In this document: piece after piece, positions 50,688-62,815 of the stretch
How positions within the stretch are numbered: position 1 is the first letter of the stretch
Layout of the letters: every line of letters starts with the position of its first letter
Assembly: GCA_034509425.1 (NCBI GenBank)
Contig: JAVTVJ010000118.1
Span: 496,001-560,000 of the forward strand
Reading direction: 5' to 3'
Length of the DNA stretch: 64,000 bases
DNA from: Eopsaltria australis
Lineage: Eukaryota > Chordata > Aves > Passeriformes > Petroicidae
The notes under the pieces: generated by a model
Told to the model about the DNA's origin: nothing
Databases searched by the model: none
What the model saw: only the letters and a program-made list of their open reading frames with translations
Made by a program: the position numbers and the translations under genes

Positions 50688-52079
50688 AAAGACAGATAAG
50701 AGGGTGGTATTATGTGTGGTTTAAGTGGGATCAAATTTCAAGAAGGAAGAGGAAATGCAGCACAGAAGTTTTGGAGAGAAGCTTGCATAGAGATTTCTTT
50801 CTACTTTCACTCACCAACCAACAAAGCATGCAAAAGCTAGACTGGTGTAAAGCCTTAAAATCCAATATCCTATCACTTGCTTTGAGTTTCCCATTTTGGT
50901 ATAAAACTTACAAATGATACATGAAAAGTAGTTTGGCTTTAAAACAAGAATGGAGCAAACCTTCAGGAGGAAAAAATTCATGTAGGTACTTGAAACCAAT
51001 AAGAGTCAAAGTGTCTTTCTGCAAGGCACTAAATTAAAGGCACATCCCATACAATGTTCATCCATTCCTGATTAAATAAAAGCATCTGAACATGCATTTG
51101 AGTGCACAGCACCTCCCTCTGTGCCTGCATGTCTGGCTTGCTTTCTACTGGGAATCTCTACGTGTGTGGGGAAGGGAATTGATGTCTGTAATCTGAAGAG
51201 ATCCAAACAAAACTAAGTGCCACTTTTCTGTTTATCAGAAGTGATTTCCACCAATGCTAAATGATGGCTCCTGAGCCTGATCCATTTTGCCTGTGGGAAC
51301 TTGATGGAAATCAGGATCCTGATACAAATGTAAAGATGATGCTTGTGTGGAAAGAACCTGGGATAGGAATTTGAGACCTGACATTACCTACAGGTTGTAC
51401 TGGCCTTGCTTGTCTCTGTCCTGAGAAGGAGCAAGTATCTGAGGCTGCAGCTGTTTTGTTTGAAAGGTTTGATAACAAAATGTTTGTAGAAAATGCTTTC
51501 AGATAGTAGGGAAAAAAAGAGCTGATGGCTTTAAAACTACATGCTTGCATTCTTTGAACAGCAAGAAAATTATCCTAAATCATTCCTGGGATAGATAATA
51601 ATAGTGGTTTACTTTATGTATTAGACCATGTCTTTTCCTGACATAAGCTAGAGAGAGGTCTAACTTATTCTATTCTCCTCACCAAGCCTGCTTTTGTTGT
51701 AATGTGATTTCTTTCTAGTCTTTTGTTTTAATGTCTTCATTTGTCTATGTTTAATTTTATAATTTTCAAGAAAAGTCATGTTTAATTATACATCTTGATA
51801 ATGACACCTATTACACCTATATATGTATACACATACTATAATGTTATCCTGTACTATTTAACTTTTAAAGAGGAGAAAATTAAGAAATCATGGTAATGAT
51901 ACAGCAACTAAGAAAGGGGACAAATTTGAATGGTAGCCTAGGACTAGAGAGTGTGCTGTAGTTTGGCATTTAAAGTAAAGAATGACTCTGAAGCAGCTTT
52001 CTTTAGGCAGTAAAGAAAATGCCGGTGCAGCAATTTCTCTAATCACATGGATTGACATTTACTTTGAGATTGAGCCTGT

Positions 52080-52280
52080 CTGTTAGTTAATTAGCATGGT
52101 GGAGTCACATTGCACTCAGCCCTGCATCTCAGCAGGCCCCTACTGCAAGATTTGCATTTCACAGGGACGAAACAGTCTTGATAATGAAATGATGCTCTGC
52201 AGAGATAAGTGCAAGGGAGCACAGCCAGATTATGTAAATATGATTTAGTCAAAGCTGTAGCACGTGGGTTCGGTTACTCA
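52080..52280. promoter_or_regulatory. Candidate conserved non-coding element
   Basis: GTTAGTTAATTAGCAT (homeodomain-type sites) is followed by GATTTGCATTTC (octamer-like ATTTGCAT), GGGACGAAAC, GATAATGAAATGATG and AGCACGTGGG (CACGTG E-box). The motif density and retained CpGs are unusual for the window. There is no coding frame. Confidence 0.3.
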
Positions 52281-52954
52281 GATACTGATCTATAACTCAC
52301 TGATGGCTCTTGTGATTTCATATCTATGTGCTTGGTGATTGGTATTAACTTTTGAGATCATTTATTTTTATGTATGCCATAAAAGGCTTACATCAAAGTT
52401 AATATATATCCTCTACATTTACCCCAATAACATTTTGTGATGCTTATCTTCTCTGTCTTTGTTATCAGTCATGGTGACATTTTCAAAGGAGGAAGATTCC
52501 TACTGAATGCATCCCATTTAACACCAAATTAAGTTAGAGATGTTCAGGAACTGAAATATAATGTGCAATACCCACTTGCTTTGTTAGAGTACCCGTGTCC
52601 TTTCAGCTGAGAGAACTTCTCATTTTTTTCTCATTATCTGAAAAAAAGCAGAAGGATGGGAAGAGGAATTTTGCAGAAAGTTGGTACCACTACAGTAGCT
52701 GAAGTTTCTGAGCTGGCTCGGGGAGCCACAGCCTTTGTTGGGATTTGTTCCTAACTCCTGTGACCCATATTGCAATCCTTTGGTTTCTCCAGTTACCCAT
52801 GAAAATGAGGACTCAGGACTTTGTGCTTGCCAAAGGCAGGGCAAGGTCTGGGCCTTACATTGTTTTTCTCTTTCCACTCTCTCAGGACGATCAGATGTTT
52901 TCAGCCTGGTTCCATCTCTATAGCATTGTGTTCCTGAATTAAATTCTTTGCCAT

Positions 52955-53240
52955 TTTCCCTGTGATAACTTCAGAACCTCATGGCCTCCTTCAACCAGGC
53001 AGCCCTTGCAGGGGATGCATTTCTGTGGAATTTGTGTCAGGAATGCCCTGGGCAGAAGGTTGGGAGCCATTGCTGCTGCCCCAGCAAAGGCCCCACAGGC
53101 TGCAGGGAGCTGCTGCATGTTCTGCCTGTGAACTCCCAGCAGGGTCTCCGTGGGGATCCCTTCCCTGCCTGGGGCAGCAGCAGCAGGCAGACACAGTGAG
53201 ACAGGGGTAATGTGTGCCTCCCTGAGTGGAAGGGCCAAAA
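52955..53240. other. GC-rich segment, possibly repeat-derived
   Basis: About 280 bp distinctly richer in G and C, with CTGCTGC, CAGCAGCAG and CCCCACAGGCTGCAGGG words. Five overlapping frames of 70-100 codons lie on both strands, a sign of base composition and few stop codons, not of a gene. It may be a lineage-specific LTR or SINE-like insertion. I do not recognise it, and no duplication flanks it clearly. Confidence 0.35.
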
Positions 53241-56200
53241 TGAAATCCCTGAGAAATCATCTGCACTCACTAGCTTTTAAATTGCTAACAAAACACAATG
53301 CTCTTCCAAGAAAAGCCTGCTTGCTCTTAAACTGAAAATTAATATATTAATACAAATAATGTCTCTATTCCATTAAAGTACTCTGAAGGAAGAAATAAGA
53401 GAATCAAATCCCTTGTTTCTAAGCTCATCACTTTGGAGAATTTCCTGAAAGTGATTAAATTGCTACATTCAAACAGAGAGGGAAAACATGCTGACAGCAC
53501 GTTGCTTTTATTCTGTTTTTGGCAAGTAAGAAAATTTGAGTATCTAAAGTCCCCATTGCATTTTAGGAATGTGAGATAGGGTCAGGAATTGTAGAAAACA
53601 GAAGTTGCCATTGTTAGTAGTTAACCTAGGATCCTGTTCTGCTGATTTTTGAACAAGTGGGCAGGCACAGACAAATCACTGAAAGGAGAAATTTGCAGAC
53701 AGTTTGAGAACTGTGGCCAGAATTAGAGAAATCAGAAAGGAAATTAGGCTTTTAAATGTGTAAAAAAACCCTCCAAAATAAAAACTATATGTAATTGATA
53801 CCTTTATGTGTGTTTCTAGTTGAAAAACTGTTGCCAGCATGGAGTAATTTTTACTAAAATGATTCATGAACATCACAATCTTTGGTTTCTACCTTGTTTA
53901 AAAAGTAGAATAGATTTCAGCTTCTTCCACACATCAAGTATGTAAAAATCTTCAGGTTTTATTATTCACCTCCCACAGGAAAAAATGGATTTGAGAGTGA
54001 AAATTGTGATTTAGGATAGTGTAACAGGCCTATAGAAATATATTAAAAAATTACTCAGACCAGCTTCAAATCTCATAAATTTGACTTCACAAATAGTAAT
54101 AGGAAGCATAGGCATAGGATTGGGATTATCTGTGCTTTTCTTAGAGGGGCAGAGGCCCCAGACATCCTCAGGACTTCTAAGTAATTACAGATTGGCTCTC
54201 TAGGGAATCTGTGTTTGTGTATTTTTGGAAGTACTTCTGAGTAGACAAATTAAGTGCTTTTCATTTTTCTTTGAACCCAAAACATCTTTCAGTTTGAAAT
54301 TCTTTCCTTTGAGTAAAAAGTCAGCTCAGTATGTACTTCAATGGTTGGCTCCTCATCTGAAAATGCCAATAGAGCTAAACTGCAATGATGTTTTAGTGGA
54401 CTAAAGGGCTGGACTCACAAGGGAAGGCTTATGATACTGTAAATTCCACTTACATCTCAAAGAAAATTGCTTATACTGCATATTGACTGCAGGTTAACAG
54501 AAATTCATTCTGCTTTGCCTTCTTTCTCCTTAAATCTGAGTATTGAACAGCTTTTGCTATTCAGCCCCTTTGCTTTCTGGGAGATTGTGAAAGAGCTGCT
54601 GGATTTTTCACTACATTTTCACATGTTTTTATGGAGGATCAGCTGCACTTATGCATAACTATTCAGAGGTTTTCTTATTCTTCCCATGTTGCTTTCCTCC
54701 TGGAAGAGCGAAGTAGCTGGAAAATTAAACCTAAAGGTCTCTCCTTGCCCAGTGGCAAAGGTCTGTAACCTTTATTTCTTGAATGGAATAATGCAATGTT
54801 CAGCCAGACTGATTTACATTGCTGCTTCTGATTTTCTAATTTTTCTCAGACTACTAAAAGGCTGTTATTTGACACCTGGTGCCAATGACAGTAACTGTTG
54901 TACCACCTCTCTTTCCTTCAGTACATTTGTCTGATATTTCTCTTTATTTCAGTTTCTGGATGTACTTCTTGCTACCAGCTTGTATAGACAACAGTACTAG
55001 TTTCCAGCTATTAAGTATACATTAGTATGCAAAGAAGTATGGCATATAAAATTATTCCTGGCTGAGTAATATTGATAATTTCCCATCATTTCAGTGTATG
55101 CTTGAGATTATTAGAGAAAATATGCTGCTGACAATTTAGTTCTGTATTTTTATTTTCTGCATAGGTGTTTATCTTGTGGCTTATACTTTTTTAATACGCA
55201 AAAGAATATATGAATACTGGAATAAGTATCAGTTGGATGGATCCTTCATTGCCATATCTCCACTGAAATAATTTCTTACTCCCTCTTGTATTTACTCAAG
55301 GTATGGACTGTGACTCTGGACTAAAGCAAGTTGCCTAATGCCACACTGACAGTCTGTGGTAGAGGGAGGAACTGATCCCATACACATACCTTCACTCCTG
55401 AGCCAAGATTTCTCTAATTTCTTACTACATTTTATTGTGTATGTGCTTTTGAAATACTGCAACATTATGAATAAGCTCAAATAAGCAAATCTGAAATATA
55501 TGATTAAATATCCTTGGCACTACTTAAAGAAAGCCATTAGTGTGCATATCACAGGCTCCTTCCAGCTGCCACTGAAGTTTCTGTTAATATTTCCCATTAC
55601 TTCTTTATGACCTGGAGCAGGCTTCAGGAGTGACAGTGTATCCCATCCAGTTGGAGTAGCATTCCAGTTTAACTAAAGATAGATGTACATTTTTAAACAG
55701 TGCAAGGAGGAAAAAAAGACAAAATAATTTCAAGTGAAAATCATTTGACAAAATGTCCACTGATGTTTAGTTTACAGTGTGGAAATAAAACTATTGACTC
55801 AGGAAATTGGTAAATAACATTTAAAGCCTCAGGAAAGAAACAAATGTTTAAAAAAATCTTTCCATTTTATGTCGATATTTTCTGTAGACCAATACAAAAA
55901 AGATTAAATAAAGTGTCAAGGATCTTCCACAGGAAAGAATTCAGCTGAGCATGAGTGCATGAAATTCGAGAAGGTTTTAACATCTGTGACAGTTTGTTGT
56001 GTGCTTTGAAAAAGAAAGCAATACTAAACAAGAAACATTCAGCTGACACCGATCCCTCAAGTCACTAGAATTTCAGCTAAGATCACTGCAATCCAGACAT
56101 CAAAATTTGACAGATATGATGTTTTGCAACCCTGTCTGGTTTTGCCCAAGTTTTAGTCTTATTTTTGATTTCATGAAAATGAATGATAAAGCTCTTGTTC

Positions 56201-58060
56201 CTGTCACTGGGAGACATCTGTTCTCTGCTCTGAAGTTCACATCTGAAATTCTGCTAAGAATATACAGGCAACATTTTCTGTCAGGAAAGGTTTCAGGGTA
56301 AAATTGAACACACTAATTTTTCTTTGCGTTTGCGCTATGGAGAACCAAAAATGTCCATCCAAATGATTTGTAGCAATGTTTGAAAACTGTGATGCTTCTG
56401 TTTGGCGCTTGGTACACTGAAAAGTTGTGTTGCATTGCTCTGTGGTTACAGCTGGGAAAGGATCTGGCACCTCAAACTGCGATAAATGTTTGTATTATTT
56501 TTATAAGATAGTAAATATTGTATAAAAAGAAAAATTTAACATTCAAGCAGTTACACTCGCTTTTGCATGGCTTTAGTGACCAGCTAGAAAAATATAAGGC
56601 AACATTGCATGACATTTCTATGCATTGTCAGCTTTAAGCTGCTCAGCTCTGCAAGCTTTCTGTGGATTTGCAAGAGCTGAAGTCCAACTTTGCAGTCAAC
56701 CTTAACGATCTCAGAAATGTTGCTAATATGAAACTGCTGCCATTCCATATCCATGCTTTGTTGTGAATATTTTCTCCAAATATTCTTAAAAACCATTTAT
56801 TAACTGCCACTATAAAGAAAACATTTCTGGAGAATGATCTAGGGAGTATAGAGGAAAAGTTGTTCTTTAAACTGTGCTTAAACCTTTGAAATTGTGAGCA
56901 GTAAGCAGCCATAGATCTTTTAGTAGCTCAGGGAGCTGCAGTCAATTTCATTCTGAAAAGGAAGTATTCAGGCTGGAAATAGTTTTCAGAAGTACAGGCA
57001 TCCAAAATGTTACCAGAACAATAGCCAAGAGCAAAGTTCTTGGACACAGTAATACAGGAATATCATTTGAATTCACAAGTATTACTTATCAGTTTATTTA
57101 TAATAATCAGAGGAGATCAGCAGAGATGGTTATTAAATATGTTTGGGAAGTGCATGCAGTTACAGATATATGTTATTTTCTCTCAGTATTTTTGAAGAAA
57201 AAAAATAAAATTTGAGGAATACATAGTTCAGTGCAAGCAATCACATGGCTTCCAGTTTTCAGATACAGTGAGCACAAAGACTACAATATGCATAAATCAA
57301 GATCATTTGTGTCAGACAAATATCACCTCTCACTTGCTTTAAAGTGAAATGATGATCTGATGGCCAACTCAGCTTTTTCATGTTTTAGTAAGCTTGGTGC
57401 TTTGAAGCATGGGAAACATAAGCTGCGACCAACCTGGTACTCTGGTTGCTTATGGCTGGTTCAGTGGAATGTGTCTTTAATTTGTAGTTATTTGGGATAT
57501 TTACAAGAATAAAATATTTTCATTTCTCTTTTCCTAACCCTTTCCTTGAGAGTTCTGTGCTGCTTGTATCTGTGTGCTGGCCTTGGCATGAATCTGAGCA
57601 GCTTATGGAAATCAGTGATTACTTATGCATATTTCATTTTAGTACAGGCAAGACTGACTTGTTCACTGCAATTGTTTAATTTCTAAAATGAAGAATATTT
57701 ATTAATTTAACTGAAACCCAAGCTCATAAATGCTGTTGAATACATTCCTTTGCAGATTTTTTTATCTGAAGTGGTTACAAAAGCAACTTTGGCTCTTGAA
57801 TTAGGTACAGTACTTAGCCCTGTAATCCTAAACTCACTGTCCTGACAGCTGGGGAGCTGGAGAGGAGCAGCCTTCTCTTGATTTGTGTTTCTGTCTTTGG
57901 CAACTTCTACTGGCTCATGGTGGAAACTGAATATATCTTCCTTATGACTCTCTCAGCTCAGCCAAAAAAAAAGGAAAAAAAAATAGAGAAAGGAAATTCA
58001 GTAGATTAAAGGAAGAGATTATTTAATATAACTGGAAATTATTCCATTAGAATTTTAACA

Positions 58061-58095
58061 AACTTTCATTTCTAAAGGCTCAAGAAATGAAAGTT
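58061..58095. repeat. Perfect 13-bp stem, 9-base loop hairpin
   Basis: AACTTTCATTTCT (58061-58073) and AGAAATGAAAGTT (58083-58095) are exact reverse complements around AAAGGCTCA. It is the longest perfectly matched short hairpin I noticed in the window. No terminator or gene context explains it. Confidence 0.92.
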
Positions 58096-58709
58096 AATAA
58101 CTTCTCACATTGCTTTGAGAATTAGAAAGATTTCTAAGATTAAGTGAATAAGAGGTCATCTAACAGATGAGTAAAAGCTTTAAAATATCTATTTTCACAC
58201 AGGGGGTTTGACATCACCTTTGGCATTAAACATTTTGTATTTTCTCCACAAGATGCAGGTTCATACAAAAATGTGCTAAGCCATTTAATACTTAGACTTA
58301 TAAAACAAATTTAAATTATAAATAGCTATGACTCTCCACAAGTTCAGCTCTCACCTCCTACCTGTTGGCACCCAGGACATTTTCAAAGAGAAGTATTCAC
58401 TGTGGTAAATGCCTACCGATGTAACTATATCATGCTAAAAAGGAATTAGTTTGACAAATTCATTTCGAAAAACCAAGGCTGAAACAGAATTCCTGGTTAA
58501 AATTGGAGAGGAGCCTTTCCCACAGCAGCTAGTCTTAAACTTGGGCTGTGGCAGATAGTCTGGAGTCATTGCTGTGTCTGATTTGCTGCACAGATGTGTA
58601 AAATCTGATTACATCCTTAATGTAAGTCATCATTCCTTGGTAAAATCATCCTAAGAAAAGAACAATTTCACTTACAATTTCAAGTACCTTCTGCTGTTGC
58701 TCACTTTTT

Positions 58710-58762
58710 TCTGTGTGTCTGTTTGTCTGTCTGCATCTGTACACACTCCTGTGTCTGTGGTT
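58710..58762. repeat. TCTG/TGTC-type simple patch
   Basis: Irregular TCTGTGTGTCTGTTTGTCTG units. It is a short, impure microsatellite. Confidence 0.5.
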
Positions 58763-59339
58763 TTGGGGTACCTGCTAGATGTGCAGGGGCTTGTGACACA
58801 AAGCCAGCACGTTCAGAGGCTGTGCATTAGACAACAGTAACACAGACAGCCATGACTGCCAGGGAACAAACTGCTTTAGCCAAGTACCACAATGGTATTT
58901 GGAGTACCAAAGATCTTGGATTAACATAGCCAGTCTTGTTTTGGTTGGTCTTTTTTCCATCACCATCTTTTTGTTGTTTCTAATTAATTTCTGCATTTAC
59001 AGCTTTGGGAGGGCTTTTTTTTGAGAGGGCGAGGAATCTGGGAGTTCTGAGAATAAAAGTCAGATTTCCTGGCTATGAGTCATGTGCCTGGACCACAAAT
59101 TTTCCTTCTCAGAAAATCCAAATTTTTACCAGCTTGTATCCTTGATTAATTCTCCTCTCCTCTCATATTTTGGGTTGGGTTGGTTTACACGACGTTATAG
59201 GATACTTCAGAATAATGTCACAGATGAAAAGTCTTTGTTAAGAGAGAGTATTTTAAGTTTCTTCTCTTGTTTGTGTGTGTTTATTTGTTTTATTAGCAGT
59301 GACTGGAGTCATATTTCACCATTTTTTAGGATGTGTCGG

Positions 59340-59775
59340 ATATGTCCAGAGAAGGGCAATGAATCTGGTGAAGGGTCTAGAGAGTGGCTCATACAAGGAG
59401 TGGCTGAGGGACCTGACATTGTTCAGCCTGGAGAAAAAGAGGCTCAGGAAAGACCTTATCACTCTACAACCACCTGTGAGGTTATAGACAGGTGAGGGTT
59501 GGCCTCTTCTCCCAGGCAACCAGTGACACAACAGGAGGACACAATCTCAGGCTGTGCCACAGGAGGTTCAGATTGGACATTAGGAGGAATTTCTTCACTG
59601 ACAGGTTGAGTATTGGATTGGGCAGCCCAGGGAGGTGGTGGAGTCACCTGGAGGTGTTCAAGAAATGACTGGACATGGCACTCTGCAACATGGTGTAGTT
59701 GGTAAGGTGGTGATTGGTCAAAGACTGGACTAGCCTTGGAGGTCTTTTCCACCCTAATTGATTCTGTGATCCTAC
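59340..59775 (+). mobile_element. CR1 LINE, ORF2 C-terminal remnant plus 3' UTR
   Basis: A 5'-truncated avian CR1 in plus orientation. Its first ~120 bp translate (frame of 59275-59487) as the decayed C-terminus of the CR1 ORF2 reverse-transcriptase protein. The residues [13 protein letters not shown], then Y-KEWLRDL, then [14 protein letters not shown] match the conserved CR1 ending. The frame then breaks down. The 3' part has TTCAGATTGGACATTAGGAG, AATTTCTTCACTGACAGG, GGGCAGCCCAGGGAGGTGGT and CTGGAGGTGTTCAAG phrases. It closes with a TTGATTCTGTGATCC end, the variable 8-base-repeat terminus typical of CR1. It cannot move by itself. Confidence 0.95.
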
Positions 59776-60679
59776 AACAGCTGTTTCATTTTAAGTCATA
59801 AGTATATGCATTTTTAAAAGGTGTGGAGGTATTTGACTAAGACAAGTCCTACAGACACCAGCTACCAGTTAGACTTTTAGTGAGTCATTGTTCATGTAAG
59901 CAATGAAATCTGTAAAAGATAGCTCAATAGGCTCCTCAGGCTTTCCTTTTTATTTGAATTATTTTGTTCTTTTTTCTTTTGAGTAACTACTTCTGGACTG
60001 CTATAGTTATTAAAGGTATGTGTCTCTCAGTGAAACACTAGAATGAAAGTGCTTCAATACTATCATCTTGATACTAACAGGTGTTTCTCTGTTGAAGTTC
60101 TAAAAGTCCTAAATTACATTAAATATTTCTAATACATAAATACTATCCAAATCTTCAGTAGCAATTTTAGAGTCTGCTTTTAGAGTACAGTTCATCTGTA
60201 GAAGGTTAAATAGGAAATAAAAGGAGCTGATAGTCTTTCTTTGTAGTTAAGCGAATTTAAGTACTTGGGAGGAGTCAAAGAAACATGTAGGTACCACCTA
60301 GTTCTGCATTTCAACATTATTTTCACATCTTGCACACATTTTTTTGGAATGCTGTGTTCTGTAAATACCCATAATTTGCTGGAAAATTGTAGAAACAATA
60401 ATGGTGCTTTGCTATTCTGAAGTGTTCTCTCTTTTCAGTGCCTCTTGAAGGTTATTCTGATACATAGTTCACTCACACTGTATGTGCTGCTCTGTGGAAT
60501 ATTATTGGCAGGATCACAAACCAAGACTGCTAGGTATCTACTTTGAATTTCATAATCAAAGACATGGTCTTCTTCTCTGAGATGCTATTGTAAAACATAT
60601 TTTTCATTTCTTTTGGATCATTTGCATTCATGTGTCAAAAACTTGCCTTGAAACGTGAACTTTAAAGGAATACCGTCTT

Positions 60680-60697
60680 ACATATATTAATATATGT
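60680..60697. repeat. Perfect 18-bp AT-rich palindrome
   Basis: ACATATATTAATATATGT is its own reverse complement. It is probably chance or slippage in AT-rich DNA. Confidence 0.85.
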
Positions 60698-61303
60698 TTG
60701 AAGACCTGGCTGAATTTGTGAATGGAGAGGAGATGCAGATGTTTAAAATTTGTAGTGCAGCCATTCAATAGCTTGTTTGAAGTTATGTGTTATAAAAACT
60801 AAATACAGAATCACTCTTCTCCCAGCTCCCAGGAAGTACATGAAAGATGGTTAGTGTGTTAGCAATAGAGAGAGGTCATTGACACTTTGTACTAATAAAG
60901 ATATCTTAATCTGTTTAGAAAAATTGTATTTCCCTTAATTTTTCCTTTCTTGTTTATTGTATTTTTAACTGTAATACATATGCATGGTGTTACAGCATGG
61001 GGCAGGGACACTGCTCTCTGCATATATCTTAAGATTTAGCAAAATGGTGATTCTGTCTTGACTGGAGCTTTTACAGATGAGTACAACATATTTTTAAGTC
61101 ATTAGTATTGAGTATATAATCAGATTGCCTTCTGTGGTATGCTTGCTACTTTAGACAGGTAAATGAAGAAATTAATTTATGAGTATAAAATCCAGTAATT
61201 ATGAGAGTGGCAGAATTCATACCCAGAACAGTCTGTAGTGCATATATTTCCAGCTTCAGTTGCTCTTATTCTCTGGAATGAGAGTAAACATTTCTCTGAA
61301 CTG

Positions 61304-61330
61304 AACAATTCAATAATTCTCTGAATTGTT
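61304..61330. repeat. 9-bp inverted repeat, 9-base spacer
   Basis: AACAATTCA (61304-61312) and TGAATTGTT (61322-61330) are exact reverse complements. Minor structure, likely chance. Confidence 0.8.
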
Positions 61331-62726
61331 GAATTACTTCCAACATGATATGTGTATTATTTAAAGTCATGCAAAAATGCTGTTTAAAGTAAGGAGTTAA
61401 ATGCAAAACACCACATGTAATTTGTTACCATGCACAGATAAAGGTGATAAAAACAATTCACCTTAAATTATACATGGTAGATTAATGAGAATTGTGGAAA
61501 ATACACTAATATGCTTGTGAGGAAGCAAACTCCGTAATTCCGTTGAACTGCACTGTCATCCATTTTGAGCAAATTTGTCAGAGAATTCATTCTGTAACCC
61601 CAAATCTTCAGCATGCTCCTGATATATCCTCCTAACTTACACTTTTTTCATTGTTTTTCCTTATTCCTCTTCATCTAGCTAAAGGAGGTGCAAGGCAGCA
61701 GAAGAGCAAAATATGTTTTGGGTGAGGTATAGATATAAAGCATAGGACCCATGGTGGGGATTAGTGGTTGTGCAGGACAGTTCAGTAGATTCTCTGTGTC
61801 CCGTTTATGTTTTATTCAGCTTTTGTTGAATACAAATTCTGCTGTATCTATAACATCATCATGTTATTTTATTTTACACACACATCAAACAAGGGCTGAC
61901 AGGATTCTGTCAACAATTTTTAGTTCTTTGTTTTTCTTCATACCTTACACTTTACCTGAGTGTAGGAGAGAAACCATGAGAAGATAAGCTTGCATAAAGA
62001 AGTTGTGGGAACCCCCTCTGACTGAAATGTTCCTTTCCTGCTTTTTCAGTGCTGTTTTCTGTAAATCTTCCTCAGAAAGCTTTCACTATAATGCTTGCAA
62101 ACAGAAAGCTACTGCATTTTAGCTTCAGTCTTCATTATTTGCCTTTATATAGACTTGGTTTATTCAAACAGGAAATTATTATTTCCTATATAAGGCCTTT
62201 TTCATTCAGTGGGATATTGTTAAATTTGTTTATTAACTGCTATTCTTAGGCATTAATTTTCCAGCATTAAGTGAAAACAAATGTGCCTAGTCCAATCTTA
62301 TAAAATCCTGCCTACATTAGGAAATATGTTCTGAAAGTCAATTTGGCTCATCCAGACCTGCAGTAACATACCCTGATAACACATTCCCTAGTCTACAAAA
62401 GGGTTTCCACCCCTTCTCCAATTTTAACACTTGTTTAAAAGTTTGGGATCAGTGGGTGGTCCTTTGCTTTGTCAGAAGGGGTGACTGTGAAGAGGCCATT
62501 GTAATTACCCCTGTGGATCTCACCAAGCTCCTGCTGCTCGGGTGAGGTGTTCAGTCATCTGAGAGGTGCAGCAATGAAGACTGTAGTAGGGTTGTGTTAC
62601 ATGTTGGTGCTGTTGAAATCACTCTGCTTTTTTATCTTCCTTTACTTTTTTTACTTACAAATAATTCTAGTAGCCAAATTACCAGTTCATTCTTTTCAGA
62701 GACTTTAAACTTTAAAAAGCCAGGGC

Positions 62727-62815
62727 ACAGGATCATAGGACAGTTCAAGTCGGAAGAAAGTCTAGAAGCCAATCTAGACTAACCCCTTGCTTAGCCATGA
62801 GCTACCAACCTATGG
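62727..62815 (-). mobile_element. CR1 LINE 3'-terminal fragment, minus strand
   Basis: GGATCATAGGACAGTTCAAG, then TCGGAAGAAAGTCTAGAAGC, AATCTAGACTAACCCCTTGC and TTAGCCATGAGC reads as the reverse complement of a CR1 3' end. The familiar avian form has a run of ATCATAGAAT, then GTTTGGGTTGGAAG, then ATCTAGTCCAACCCCCTGC. Only the last ~90 bp of the element are present and they are diverged. Confidence 0.75.

Larger units (their letters stand above)
50688..59339. other. Intron-like stretch, no supported gene
   Basis: AT-rich DNA without recognisable coding capacity. The exceptions are a CpG-retaining block (52080-52280) and a GC-rich island of overlapping frames (52955-53240). A perfect hairpin lies at 58061-58095. 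A-rich (57964-57985) and TCTG-type (58710-58760) patches are also present. No CR1 or LTR was seen until 59340. Confidence 0.4.
59776..62726. other. Intron-like stretch, nothing recognisable
   Basis: AT-rich sequence without a supported gene. It includes an 18-bp perfect AT palindrome (60680-60697) and a 9-bp-arm inverted repeat (61304-61330). The two frames above 60 codons near 61751-62249 have no recognisable product. Confidence 0.4.
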
